A DNA stretch of 64,000 nt from Selaginella tamariscina (GCA_003024785.1 PUQB01000704.1:1-64000); one strand, 5' to 3'. Shown: positions 23,844-34,442, numbered from the stretch's first letter. The notes: generated by a model not told the origin, from the sequence alone. Numbers and translations are program-made.

Positions 23844-25177
23844 ATGGGTCACACATTAACAAGGTAAATAATATACCTTGATAATTTTAAGGTCAGCTAA
23901 TTATCATTTTGCAGATGTAATGAAATAATTGAGAACATGGATTTTCAGCATTGCCATGAGGTAAGAGAGGGTTTGGCGACAATTTTTTGTGCCACATGTC
24001 AGAATGACAGAGTTCATGCAGGAAATGGATAATAATGCAGCTCAAAACATCGTTACCATGGGGGCCACTTCAGTTTTTGCATCATCATTTTTATTGGCTT
24101 CAATTCCGAAATCAATTTCTTCAGCGCATGCAATATCTGAATCTTGTAAGGATGATGTACAATTAAATGATGAAGGGATAGGCAACGAAATAGTGGCAAC
24201 GGATAAATGTGAAAGGGAGCAAACAAGTGATTTGCAAAGTATTCAAGAGGCAACGCTATCTCATGTTACTCATGGCCATATTGTGTTGTTGGATGTCAAT
24301 GGTGTTCTGCTTCATCGACAAAGGCCCGAGGATAGAAAAACAGAAATCAAACAAGGAGATTTCATTCCTTGTCATGGTAAATTTCGATATGATATTATTT
24401 TTCGTCCAGGGTTGGATCGTCTCTTTCAAAAGCTTAAGGAGATGGGTGCGCTTGTGGGGATTTGGTCATGCATGCAGATTCATAACTTAACACCGCTGTT
24501 GAGTTTACTTAAGAAACATTGTAGTGTTGCAGAAGAGGTGATTCGTAAAGATTGGATTTTTGACCAGCGAATGTGTTATAAACCTCTCGAATTTCACAAT
24601 ATAGGAAAGAAAGCAAGCCATACTTCTTCAAGAATGAAAGAATAATTGGGACTCATGGGGAGATCAGTCGCTTAAGGATAACGAAGAATGCACATATCTT
24701 AGTAGTAGACGACTCTCCTCAGAAGGCTATGCTCAACCAAAACATTGCTTGTATTCATCCAATCACTTTCGATCCATATTCTGATATCGATATCATGGAT
24801 GAGCTAGTGAACTACTTGGATACGTGCCTCAGAAAGAAGAATCTCGAAAATTTTTGTGAGCAGTATCCACCGTATCATACATTTCCTGAAGCTTTTCTTT
24901 CTCGTGATATTGAATTTTATAAAATGAAGAATAGCAACCGGCGCTTTATAATATTATTCTTAAGGAACGTCAGTTTTTAGATGAGCCTTTATGCAGACCT
25001 TCTCTTATCACATCTTATGTATTAACAAGGATGGCAACTCCCAATTGCATTCGTGAGAGTGTTAAGTGGTGGCAACAACATCAAGATATTGACCAAAATG
25101 ATTTGATTAATCCGGAGAGTGATGATTTAGACAAAATGAAAAGATTTCTTTGTATGATAGAAAGAAAGTATTTATAA
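23844..25177 (+). pseudogene. Gene B copy 2: NIF/FCP1-like HAD-fold protein, frameshifted
   Basis: The gene lies about 110 bp downstream of gene A on the same strand. A possible first exon begins at ATG 23,844 with a GT-AG intron 23,864-23,914. A 218-codon open stretch runs 23,989-24,645 and contains L-L-D-V-N-G-V-L at about 24,286-24,309. The frame slips near 24,605, and the expected V-V-D-D-S-P motif is in the next frame near 24,705. A GGG-to-GG change relative to copy 1 near 24,941 causes a second slip, and the stop homologous to copy 1 is at 25,177. The family (NLI-interacting factor-like phosphatases) acts on phosphoproteins such as polymerase II tails; here the D-x-N variant of the first motif lacks the usual second acidic residue, so phosphatase activity is doubtful. 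Neither copy in the window is uninterrupted. Confidence 0.7.
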
Positions 25178-25463
25178 AAAAATTAACATGTTGATAAGAA
25201 AATGATTTCATTTGTAATTATGTTTGATAGTATTTCTTCATTATTGTAAACTATTTTTAGAATAATATGAATATTCTAAGATATTTTAGGAATATTCCTT
25301 ACTAAGTAAGGTTATTGAAGGATTAATTAATTAATTAATTAATATTTAAGGCTTAATTACATATTAATTAAATGATTAATTAATAATTAAACTTAAGTAT
25401 TAATTAGTAATTTTTTATATTCCCATTTTCACGTATCATGCCCACTTTAGTTACAACGTGCAT

Positions 25464-25570
25464 TTATATACAAGAGCGAGTGGTCCAGATTGAATCCAAT
25501 CCGACGGCTATCAAAATCCACTACGCTAATAATAGTATGTGCACATGCAGCCGTACACGTGGATCTTACA
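25464..25570 (-). repeat. Truncated 3' LTR
   Basis: These 107 bp are identical to 30,177-30,283. The 54 bp that should complete the LTR at its left end are replaced by module copy 2 sequence ending ACGTGCAT. Confidence 0.9.
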
Positions 25571-25602
25571 TCATCCCCTCCTCTCGGAAGGGTGTAAGTT
25601 GG

Positions 25603-28600
25603 TTAGGGTTCTCTTGTAGACGGGCCCGGATCTGGAGGAACATCAGGAGGAGGCACTGGTGGATCTGTAGGCGGCACAACTTGTTCCCGTTGCACAAAAT
25701 GCTTCAACCGTTGTACATGTACAATCTCCGGAGGATCGGGTTGAATGTCGTGCCGAACCTCATAAACCTGTGGTCCTACTTGCCGTAACACTCGATACGG
25801 TCCTTTCCATTGAGGAAGGAGACTCTTAGCTAAACCACGTACCGTAAGCTTGGGAAAACGAACCAACACCAGTTCATCAACCTTGTACTCCGCAGGAGGA
25901 CGATGATGCGAGTTGTACCGTTGTTGTTGTCCTACTTGTACGCGGCCCAAGTGTTCTGCTGACTCCGCACGAACCAATGGAAGGATGCTGTCAGATACCG
26001 ATCCCATGACCTAGCATCAGCAGCTCGCGGTAACCGAGACGGCAAACCCAACTCCGTTGGCAACACCGGGTCATGACCATACAAAAGCTTATATGGAGAA
26101 GTACCAATGGAACTTTGAACTCCAGTGACATAAGCATATCGGAGAGACGGCAGATAACCATCCCAATCTGAATGTTGAAAGTTCACATACTTTGCGATCA
26201 TCCCCTTGAAGGTTCTAACAAGCCGTTCCACTAAACCATCTGTCTGAGGATGATAAGCACTTGTGAAAGTGTGGCGTATCCCTAATCGAGATGTCAAAAC
26301 ATGAAATGCCTCAGCCATAAATGCGGGACCATTATCCGAGAGAATTCGCTCCGGACAAGAATGCTGAAACACGACCCGATTCAGGAGAAACTGACCAACA
26401 GCAGAAGCAGTCGCACTAGCAAGAGCACCAACTTCTACCCAACGAGTTAGGTAATCAGAAGCAATAATAACGTACTCGTTACCAGCAGTTGACCGCGGAA
26501 AAGGTCCCATCAAATCAAATGCCACCAATTCAAACGGACGAGAAACTGCAATTGACTCCAACCGTCCTTCCGAAGCACATGGGGGAGTATTGCGAGCTTG
26601 GCACCACACACAACTACGCACATACCGAATCACATCTCCTCGCAACTCCGGCCAATAGAAAGATCTGCGCAGCTTCTCCATCACCCGACGATGTCCCATG
26701 TGCCCGCCAAGAATAGGAGAGTCATGGTAAGCATGGAGGAAGCGTGGAATGAAGATTGAAGGCACCACCAACCGCAAAGGATCATCTGGATCAGTCCCCA
26801 CAAAATAAAGAAGGTCATCCTGAAGGCGATACTGTGAATGTAAATGCCTGAAAGGCAAGTCATCAGCAAGTGATGCAGGATTCTCAAACCCATCACGAAG
26901 CCTTCGAATCCACGGCTCAACCTTTTGAGCTTCCCGAACCTCATCCAAAGACGGCAAATCTAACTCTGCATTCTGCGGACACTGAACGTCAAGCACAGCA
27001 ACTGCTGATGGTACGGAATCTTCATCCAAAAAGTCCACTGAAGCTGGAACAACTGGTTCCTCTGGGGCAACAGAAGAGAGAGAAGGTGGAAGAGGAGCCC
27101 GAGAAAGAGCATCAGCATCAGCCATGGAACTCCCTGGACGATGAACAACTTCAAAGTCGTAAATTTGAAGTTTCAAGGCCCACCGAGCAGTACGCCCAAT
27201 CAAATTCTTTCGCTTCAACAACGAAGTGACTGCTGCATGATCACCTTCCAACAACGTCCGCGAACCATGCAAGTAGGCATGGAGCTTCTCAAAACCCCAA
27301 ACTGCTGCTAGACACTCCTTTTCAGTTGTGGAGTAATTCACCTCTGCTGGCTGCAATGTACGGCTGATGTACGCAATGGGATGTCGTTGGCCAGGAACAC
27401 TTGTACTCTCCTGCATCAATACACCCCGAGGCCGATGTCAGAAGCATCTACACGCAAGATGAAAGGACGAGTGTAATCCGGGTACGCCAAAACTGGAGGA
27501 GTCGTCAACAACTCTTTGAGATCTGCAAATGCCTGCTTGCAATCCTTAGACCAAACAAAAGAAGTCATTGACGATTTCAACAACGCGCGCAACGGTGCAG
27601 TACGATCTGAAAGATGATCCAAAAACGACCCAGATATTGTACCTTGCCAAGAAAGCGTTGCACATCATTCACACACTTCGGCGTAGGGAACTTCAAAACT
27701 GCAACTAGTTTGTCAGGATCGACTTGCAAACCTTCACGTGAAATGCGATAACCCAGATAAGTGGTGTCCTTTGATCCAAAACACACTTAGATGGCTTCAA
27801 CTTCAAACCAACTTCCCGCAGTCGATCCAAAACCTTACGTACATCACCGACATGCTCCTCCCACGTTCCATGAATGGATCAAAACATCATCGATGAAATC
27901 AGCAGTCACCTCCGGCATGTCGCAAAGAACCTCATCCATCATACGCTGGAAAGTTGCTGGAGCATTGCTCAAACCGAAAGGCATCACCAGGAACTCGTAC
28001 AGGCCAAATGGTGTTCGAAAAGCAGTCTTGGGAATGTCCATGTCAGCCATCGGAACTTGCCAATATCCAGATGCGAGATCTAACTTGGTGAACCAACGGC
28101 TCCGCCCCAGTCGATCCAAAAGGTCTGCAGTATGAGGAAGTGGGTACACATCTGAGACGGTTACCTCATTTAACGGGCGATAATCAATGCAGAATCGAAC
28201 GCTCCCATCAGGCTTCGTCACAAGGTGAGGTTCGCACGCCCAAGGACTTCGAGACTTCCGGATAACACCCTTCTCCAACATCTCTTTGACATTCGCTCGT
28301 AAGATCTTGAGCTCCTTTGGTGATCGACGCCGAACAGGTACCTTGATTGGCCTAGCTTCTCCAGTTGGAATAGGGTGGCGTGTCGCAATCTTGGCCCCAG
28401 ATGACAAGTCGAAGTTGAAAAGATCAGCATACTCCTTCTTGAGTTGATCAACAACTACAGCACGACGATCATCTGATGGATCCAAAGAAGAAAAGGAAGA
28501 GCATGAAGGGAAAATGGTTGGAAATAGGGTGAGACAAAAGTGATGGAAGCAGAGGTGGAAGCAGATGGACGAAGTGGAATAGAAGTAAGAGGAATGGAAG

Positions 28601-28623
28601 AAAGACGAGGGAGAGTCAAACAA
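25603..28623 (-). pseudogene. pol region: reverse transcriptase, RNase H, integrase
   Basis: Reading from the right, reverse transcriptase (28,623-27,844) has V-R-F-C-I-D-Y-R-P-L-N, K-L-D-L-A-S-G-Y-W-Q, F-G-L-S-N-A-P and F-I-D-D-V-L. The thumb and RNase H start lie at 27,786-27,416 in two frames (R-V-D-A-S-D). A 495-codon open stretch (27,419-25,932) holds the rest of RNase H and the integrase: an H-x-H-C-C zinc-binding block (G-H-M-G-H-R-R, C-V-W-C-Q) and a catalytic core with D-L-M-G-P-F and S-D-N-G-P. The C-terminal domain (26,007-25,603) includes K-G-P-Y-R-V-L. At least three frame changes split the polyprotein. Confidence 0.85.
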
Positions 28624-29024
28624 GGGGGAGACTTTTCAAAGTCACACTTGGCATGATTGCGAGTTAACCAATCCATACCAAGAATAAGGTGAAAAGCTTG
28701 ACTCGGCACCACCCGCAAAGATTGAAGCTCGAGCTCACAATCATCCACACGAACAACAATGTCCACTTCATCCCGCGAACAAGCATGAGTATGTCCGTTG
28801 CCGTACAGAATGAAGACTGGTTCTACCGCACGACGCAAATGAAGGCTGCAACGTGTAGCAACAGATTGAGAAACAGAGGACAAACTTGAACCTGTATCCA
28901 CCAACACTGAAAGGAAAACAGGATGAGGTGTGCGATTGAAACGAGCTTGAAAAGTGAAAACCGGATGATTTGGTGCCGAGTGAACCCCTTGATGATACTC
29001 CCGAAAGAAAGATGGAGGGGTCAC
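28455..29024 (-). pseudogene. Aspartic protease segment of the retrotransposon
   Basis: An open stretch holds the protease motif V-L-V-D-T-G-S-S and the downstream I-L-G-M-D-W-L. It overlaps the start of the reverse transcriptase piece in another frame, so it is either separated by a frameshift error or expressed by frameshifting. It would process the polyprotein. Confidence 0.8.
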
Positions 29025-29050
29025 TAATTTATTCGCACGAGGACCCTCCT

Positions 29051-30010
29051 CTACTCGTGCGATTCGTCGTTTCCCGGAAGATCCACCGCATCACAACCTT
29101 CCACTGCAGCAGCACCAACCGGACGTTGTTGACGCCATGGCCTCCATCCTGGAAATGGGGGACGCCAATCGGGAAACCGTTGACAGCGCCGATACGTGTG
29201 TCCAACCTCATCACATGCCCAACAACGAACTGCACGTCCACGTCCTCGTCCACGGGCCCCACCTTGTGCTGGTACACGAGCGGCAACAGCCTCAACCTCC
29301 ATCGGAGCAGGTCCATCCCCAACATGGAGTGGAACAAGAGCACGTGAAGGCACAAGTGGGAGAGGTGACGACTCATATCGTTGTGCCAGCCTCAAAGCAT
29401 CGTCAAGAGTCACTGGAGCTAGTGCATGCACAAGCCCCACAAGGTCTTGACGAAGTGCTGGCCACAACATACCTAACTTGATGCGTTCCGACATGTTAGG
29501 TTCTGCACGCAGCAAAAGGCTTCGAAAGCGAACACCAAACTGCATCACCGACTCAGATGGCTCCTGACGAATACGATGCAACTGCTGAAAAGCATCATCA
29601 CAGTCGTCCGCATGCCCAAATGCACGTTTGAAGATCTCTGGAAGAATATTCCAATCGCCACGAGTTGCAACGTCCAGACCATTGTACCACTGCAACGCCG
29701 TCCCTTGAAGACAAGTAGGAAACTCGCGCAAACACTGAGCACCGTCCCACGAATGATATGTGGCAACCACAGTGAAGTGGTCAAACCAATGGTACACATC
29801 ATCTCCAGGATTTCCGCGAAAGAAATCCGGTCGGACACGGGGGTTTGCAACATGAGTAGGAGGAGTACCCTGGCCTGTGAATGCTGCCATCAACTGAGAA
29901 TGATTGTTCAGTTGCACACGCATGGCATCCAACAACTGCATGAGTAACTGCTCCACAGACAAGGGATTTGTCTGTTGTGGATTCATGGATGAAGAAGAGA
30001 CAAAATCCAC
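29051..30010 (-). CDS. gag protein of the retrotransposon
   Basis: A 319-codon frame starts at M-D-F-V-S about 110 bp inside the 5' LTR. It has a retrotransposon gag core (G-D-D-V-Y-H-W-F-D-H-F; F-P-T-C-L-Q-G-T-A-L-Q-W-Y) and, near its end, a single zinc knuckle C-W-A-C-D-E-V-G-H-T-Y-R-R-C preceded by an Arg/Gly-rich patch. It is open throughout, unlike the pol region. It would package the element's RNA. Confidence 0.85.
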   Translation of the reverse strand: MDFVSSSSMNPQQTNPLSVEQLLMQLLDAMRVQLNNHSQLMAAFTGQGTPPTHVANPRVRPDFFRGNPGDDVYHWFDHFTVVATYHSWDGAQCLREFPTCLQGTALQWYNGLDVATRGDWNILPEIFKRAFGHADDCDDAFQQLHRIRQEPSESVMQFGVRFRSLLLRAEPNMSERIKLGMLWPALRQDLVGLVHALAPVTLDDALRLAQRYESSPLPLVPSRALVPLHVGDGPAPMEVEAVAARVPAQGGARGRGRGRAVRCWACDEVGHTYRRCQRFPDWRPPFPGWRPWRQQRPVGAAAVEGCDAVDLPGNDESHE

Positions 30011-30122
30011 AAGAAAGGAATAGATCTAGACAATGGAAAAGCTAGACCTAAGAAGACAGAGAAAAAAGACACAAATCCGAGCACTCCGTAGGGACAATTA
30101 GAGGTGCCCCCACCTCCACCAA

Positions 30123-30283
30123 TGTGAGAGCTCGGAATATAGAAATGTGTATATCCATTAGTTCAGAAACCCTAACTTATATACAAGAGCGAGTGGTCCA
30201 GATTGAATCCAATCCGACGGCTATCAAAATCCACTACGCTAATAATAGTATGTGCACATGCAGCCGTACACGTGGATCTTACA
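30123..30283 (-). repeat. Complete 5' LTR (161 bp)
   Basis: It is bounded by TG...CA on the minus strand. It contains the 107 bp shared with the left LTR plus the 54 bp missing there. It ends 203 bp before the L2HGDH start codon, which points the other way. Confidence 0.88.
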
Positions 30284-30486
30284 GAGCATTATTTCATTCT
30301 TTAATATATTATTTATATTTATCATAATAAATTTAATACATTTTAATGTATTTTAGCAAGTTCTTCTTGTGTATGCCACGTGCATTCGACGAGGAGTAAA
30401 ACAATGGAGGGTGGTGCCAAGTGGCACCTTCTTGGTGTTATTACAATGGCGATGAACAGCTAAGAAGGTTTGGCTGGTCGTGCTAC

Positions 30487-30827
30487 ATGGCGTGCTTGAA
30501 TCGATTGATAGCCGCAGGATCTCGATCCGGAATCCAAAGGCGATGGACGATCGATTCAAATAACACCAGCAATCTGCTGGATTATTCCGGAATCAGGGCT
30601 CTAGGGTCTCTCTCTGCTCGCGAGAAGCGGATGGATCAGCACTTCCAGGTATGAATTTGAATATACATCTATATCTATATATTTTGTGTGTATCTATATG
30701 ATTCGTATATTACACACATTTTGGAAAATGTGTGTGTATAAGTACGCACAGATTATACATTGAACTTACACATTTTGTGTGTATAATACACGTATGTAGA
30801 AGTATTTACAAATGGGAATCATCCATG

Positions 30828-30865
<38 letters not shown>

Positions 30866-32532
30866 CTAAGTTAAACGTGTACATACACATAATTAAGCAG
30901 TACAAGCAAGGACCGGATGTCGCGATTGTTGGGGGTGGGATCGTAGGGCTTGCAACTGCTCGAGAGATTGTTACGAGGTTTCCATGGGCTACTGTTACTG
31001 TTTTGAGAAAGAGAAGATTTGGTCCCTACCAGACTTCACATAACAGGTAGTAACTATGTGGTGATATTAATTATAGATAATTATATTTGATATATTAAGT
31101 ATGAAACCCTGCTATATATGTGTGTGTGTAGTTTGCTTTCATTAATGTTAGCTTGAACAATGCATATCTATGTATGTGTATATGAGTATGTATATATTTG
31201 TACATATTAAACAATATCAGATCGCTATATAATTGTGATATCTGCAACATTGTGCACAACTGTTAACTACCGCATTGATTTTTACAATATATACACAGAC
31301 CGCTAATAAGAATGCAGTGTGCAGCGGAGTTATACACGCAGGTATATATATGAACCAGGAAGTAAAATGGCAAGACTTTGTGTGGAAGGTGCTTTACCAT
31401 CTCTATATATATATACGTCATAAGACACATACTGTACTTATATGTGTATGTATCATTTATCATACTAGGTGCGAGACGTATGTATGAATATTGCGGGCAG
31501 AAAAATCTTCCGCATCAAAGAGTTGGCAAGCTTGTTGTAGCAACTTCAGAAGAAGAGATTCCTGTTTTACAAAATCTATATGAACGAGCAACAGCAAATA
31601 AGGTATTTGTGTATATGCTGATTATATGAGCAAACGTTATACTTGTTAATGAAGGTGCAAGGACTGGAATTACTCGATACTAAACAAGTTCAGAACTTGA
31701 ACCGAATGTCCGTTGCCTACGTGCTCTGCATTCACGAATACGGGGATCGTAGATTATGCCGCTGTTGGACGATCCTACGCTCGGATTTTCTGGAAACAGT
31801 CGAGGTGAAATCCACACCAAGTAAGCCAAACACAGAAACTTGTTTATCTTACTTTACTTTTGCTTATATAACCATCACGCTCAGGCACATATATATCGTG
31901 TAAAATTATATATAATACTGTGGTATACTGTATTTATAACAGGCAATCGTCTAGACATATGTACAAGTCTTTTACATATTGTGAACTCTTGACTACTTAA
32001 ATTGTAAGGCTCTTATATATAAATATAGACATCCTTTATACATACATATAGATTGATAGATAGACACACACACACACACACACACATATTGAACAATTTC
32101 TCTCCCTACTCCCACTCTTTATAGAGCAAATAGTAACAATGTTTGAGTGTTAATAAATATAATCATGTGCGTGGTGTACACACACATTTGCACTCATTAT
32201 TCTAACATTGAGTCAATAAAACGATAATTGAACACTTCTGCTATGTGTATTTTATATATGCAATTATCCATATGTATGTTATAAATATTATATATCACAA
32301 AACAGAGATGTATATGTATATATTTATTTACAATACGTAATTTCATATAAACATACACATAAACTAAATATGTACACTGTATACTAATCTAAAAGTGCGT
32401 AGTATACATATCATTGCATCCATGAAAAGCAATGATATACATCTATATACTCAGATAATTGTGTTTTATGCATGTATATATATTACAACATCCCACACAA
32501 CGTACACTACACCTTCCCATACTTCAAGCTTC

Positions 32533-32564
<32 letters not shown>

Positions 32565-32648
32565 TTAAGCTTTGTTAATGTGACAGTTTCCGAGCATGTA
32601 TCTATATACAACATGCCCACAAACGTACACATACACCTTCCATACTTC

Positions 32649-32681
<33 letters not shown>

Positions 32682-33313
32682 TTAAGCTTTGTTAACGTGA
32701 CAGTTCCGAGTTAAAGCGATAGATGCGGATGAGAATAAGGGAGTGGAGGTGCTAAGTGAGAAGGGCAAAAGCGTGAAAGCGAAATGGTTAATTACGTGTG
32801 CTGGGCTTCACTCTGATTACGTGGCACGTATGGCTGGTGGTGCTAAGGACCTACCGTGTTACCATTCCGTGGTACATACCATGAACTTAAACCTGAGTAC
32901 CGTAAGCTCATTAAACGCAACATATACCCAGTACCTGATCCAAGTAAGTGTATTTACTATGTTTACATATGTATGTATGTGTGTGTGTCTCTCTCTAGAT
33001 GTGTTGTGTGTGTGTTTGTTTAATATTTGTATATATAACTAACTAAATTAATAGGTTTCTATGGTTGGTGTACACTTGACACGCGTGTGGATGGCGTGTG
33101 TTAATAGGCCCCAATTCTGCTCTTGCGTTGGCAAAGGAGGGATATCAATTCTGGAACCTCAAATATAAAAACGCTCTTGAGTTTGCTCTCACAAAGGGCT
33201 GTGGAAACTCGTCCTTGGCAATCCCAAGATTGTCTTTCAAGAAATATGGCGAGATGTAAATAAGAAATCATTCGTTGGTGAAGCACAAAGGTACTAATTA
33301 TCTTTATTAACTC

Positions 33314-33349
<36 letters not shown>

Positions 33350-33606
33350 ATAATGTAGGTATTGTCCGAACTTGAAAGTGGAGTACACAACAAAGGGATG
33401 GTCCGGGGTACATGCAGTGGCAATAGACGATACTGGATTGATAATAGGTGACTTCCTGTTGAGAATGGTAAAGCAAGACGTGTTCTAACGTGAGGAACGC
33501 ACCGTCTCCTGCTTGCACTTCTTCTCTTGCTATTGGTACCATGGTTGTGGATCGAGCCGCGGACCAATTCGACTGGAAGAAGGGAGCCTTCAGGTGCTCG
33601 AACTAA
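30487..33606 (+). CDS. L2HGDH: L-2-hydroxyglutarate dehydrogenase, mitochondrial (frame-broken copy)
   Basis: This FAD-linked enzyme oxidises L-2-hydroxyglutarate to 2-oxoglutarate in mitochondria. Exon 1 (30,487-30,648) gives an Arg/Ser-rich presequence. Exon 2 (about 30,901-31,046) has the Rossmann motif A-I-V-G-G-G-I-V-G-L-A-T-A-R and ends in Q-T-S-H-N. Further exons lie at 31,325-31,388 (G-V-I-H-A-G), 31,469-31,602, 31,655-31,820, 32,704-32,943 (C-A-G-L-H-S-D), 33,055-33,290 and 33,359-33,606, the last with N-A-P-S-P. All introns are GT-AG. The order and motifs match the family closely, but single-base slips occur near 31,005, 31,345, 31,697, 31,735, 31,800, 32,860, 33,065, 33,455 and 33,488. 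Most are deletions beside short homopolymers. It is either a recent pseudogene or a normal gene with assembly indels; I favour the latter slightly. Confidence 0.82.
30832..30864. repeat. (TG)n microsatellite in L2HGDH intron 1
   Basis: A nearly pure TG run of about 16 units lies roughly 36 bp before the exon 2 acceptor. Confidence 0.95.
32470..32703. repeat. Tandem duplication of an intron 3' end in L2HGDH
   Basis: Two blocks of about 115 bp follow each other. Each runs ACATCCCACA or ACATGCCCACA, then ACGTACAC, then CTTCGTGTGTGTG, GAGAGAGAG, then GTTAAGCTTTGTTAA(T/C)GTGACAG. The first carries a decoy acceptor near 32,588 and the second carries the one used before F-R-V-K-A-I-D-A at 32,704. 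Confidence 0.8.
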
Positions 33607-33609
33607 GTG

Positions 33610-34370
33610 TGAAGCTCATGAGTATGAGCCTGTTGCTGCATCTGGTGCAAGGGGTTAATTATGAGTTTTACTTCATTTAATATATATAAGATATCAGTGT
33701 GCGCGCGTGTGTGTTAAGCTGTATATATGTATATGTTTAAGATAGAGGCTCAGATGCTCAAATTTGTATATTTAAAATGTCTCGAGCTTTAATTGAAAAT
33801 TATCTAAATATTGAAATGGTATTTTGCTATATAAAGTATATGATTTTTATTTCATACTTAATTTATAGATATATTTATTAAGATATGAACTTTTTAACTC
33901 ATTTAGTAAATTTGTGAATACAATCGTAGAAAGAGTTGTGCTGCAGTCGGGTTAAAGATTTAAATGTAAAATTTAAAATTAATAAATTAAATTAATTATA
34001 TTAATTCAATATTGGTGGATTAATAAAAATTGTTAAAATTGATTTATAATTAAAATATTAACCATATACAAATGCATGTAAATATATTTATCGCAAAATT
34101 TATATATGCACGATATATTGTATCGAGACCAAGCAGATCCTATACAGTAGAGTGATTATTGATTTTATATTATAATTCTATTTTCCATAATATTTTATTA
34201 AAACTCGGACCACCATTTTATATTAATTAATAGAAATTATTAATTAATATAGGATTACTTTCAACAGGTTTGCATTTATATATCTTTTAGTATGAATAAC
34301 AAGTACAAAACCCGTGAACACCGCCCACACACACATTTCACTGTTATACATTAATAAAATAAAAATTAAT
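33610..34370. other. AT-rich intergenic DNA
   Basis: AT-rich sequence lies between the end of L2HGDH and the tRNA-like gene. No coding region is recognised; any polyadenylation signals for L2HGDH would lie in the first 200 bp. Confidence 0.6.
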
Positions 34371-34375
34371 TAATT

Positions 34376-34442
34376 GCACTGCCGGGAATCGAACCCGGGT
34401 CTGTTCCGTGGCGGAACTATTCTACCACTAGACCAGCAGTGC
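34376..34442 (-). tRNA. tRNA-Gly(GCC)-like gene, slightly short
   Basis: On the minus strand it reads GCACTGC then TGGTCTAGTGGTAGAAT, an anticodon arm GTTCC-GCCAC-GGAAC, and a T arm GGGTTCGATTCCCGG, then CAGTGC. This is the plant tRNA-Gly(GCC) pattern with intact A- and B-box-like sequences. It is 67 nt where 71 is usual: two bases are missing from the anticodon loop before GCC, and one G is missing at the T-arm/acceptor junction. It could be a tRNA pseudogene, or a functional gene with assembly deletions. Confidence 0.75.

Larger units (their letters stand above)
25464..30283 (-). mobile_element. Short-LTR Ty3/gypsy retrotransposon
   Basis: The element reads right to left. The 5' LTR is 30,123-30,283, 161 bp, starting TGTAAGATCC and ending CTCTCACA on the minus strand. 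A primer-binding-like TGGTGGAGGTGGGGGC starts one base after it. Gag, protease, reverse transcriptase, RNase H and integrase follow. A purine-rich GAGAGGAGGGGATGA tract ends just before the 3' LTR (25,464-25,570). The 107 bp shared by both LTRs are identical. The 3' LTR lacks its last 54 bp and stops exactly at the right edge of module copy 2. No target duplication is visible, as expected if one end was lost. Confidence 0.88.

Noticed and set aside
23961..24002. A 42-bp intron in gene B (GTAAGAG ... GTCAG)
   Set aside because: It is too short for a plant intron, and joining its ends does not give a continuous frame in either copy.
26489..27229. Plus-strand open frames overlapping the minus-strand integrase
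   Set aside because: Shadow frames of the retrotransposon coding strand with no recognisable domain.
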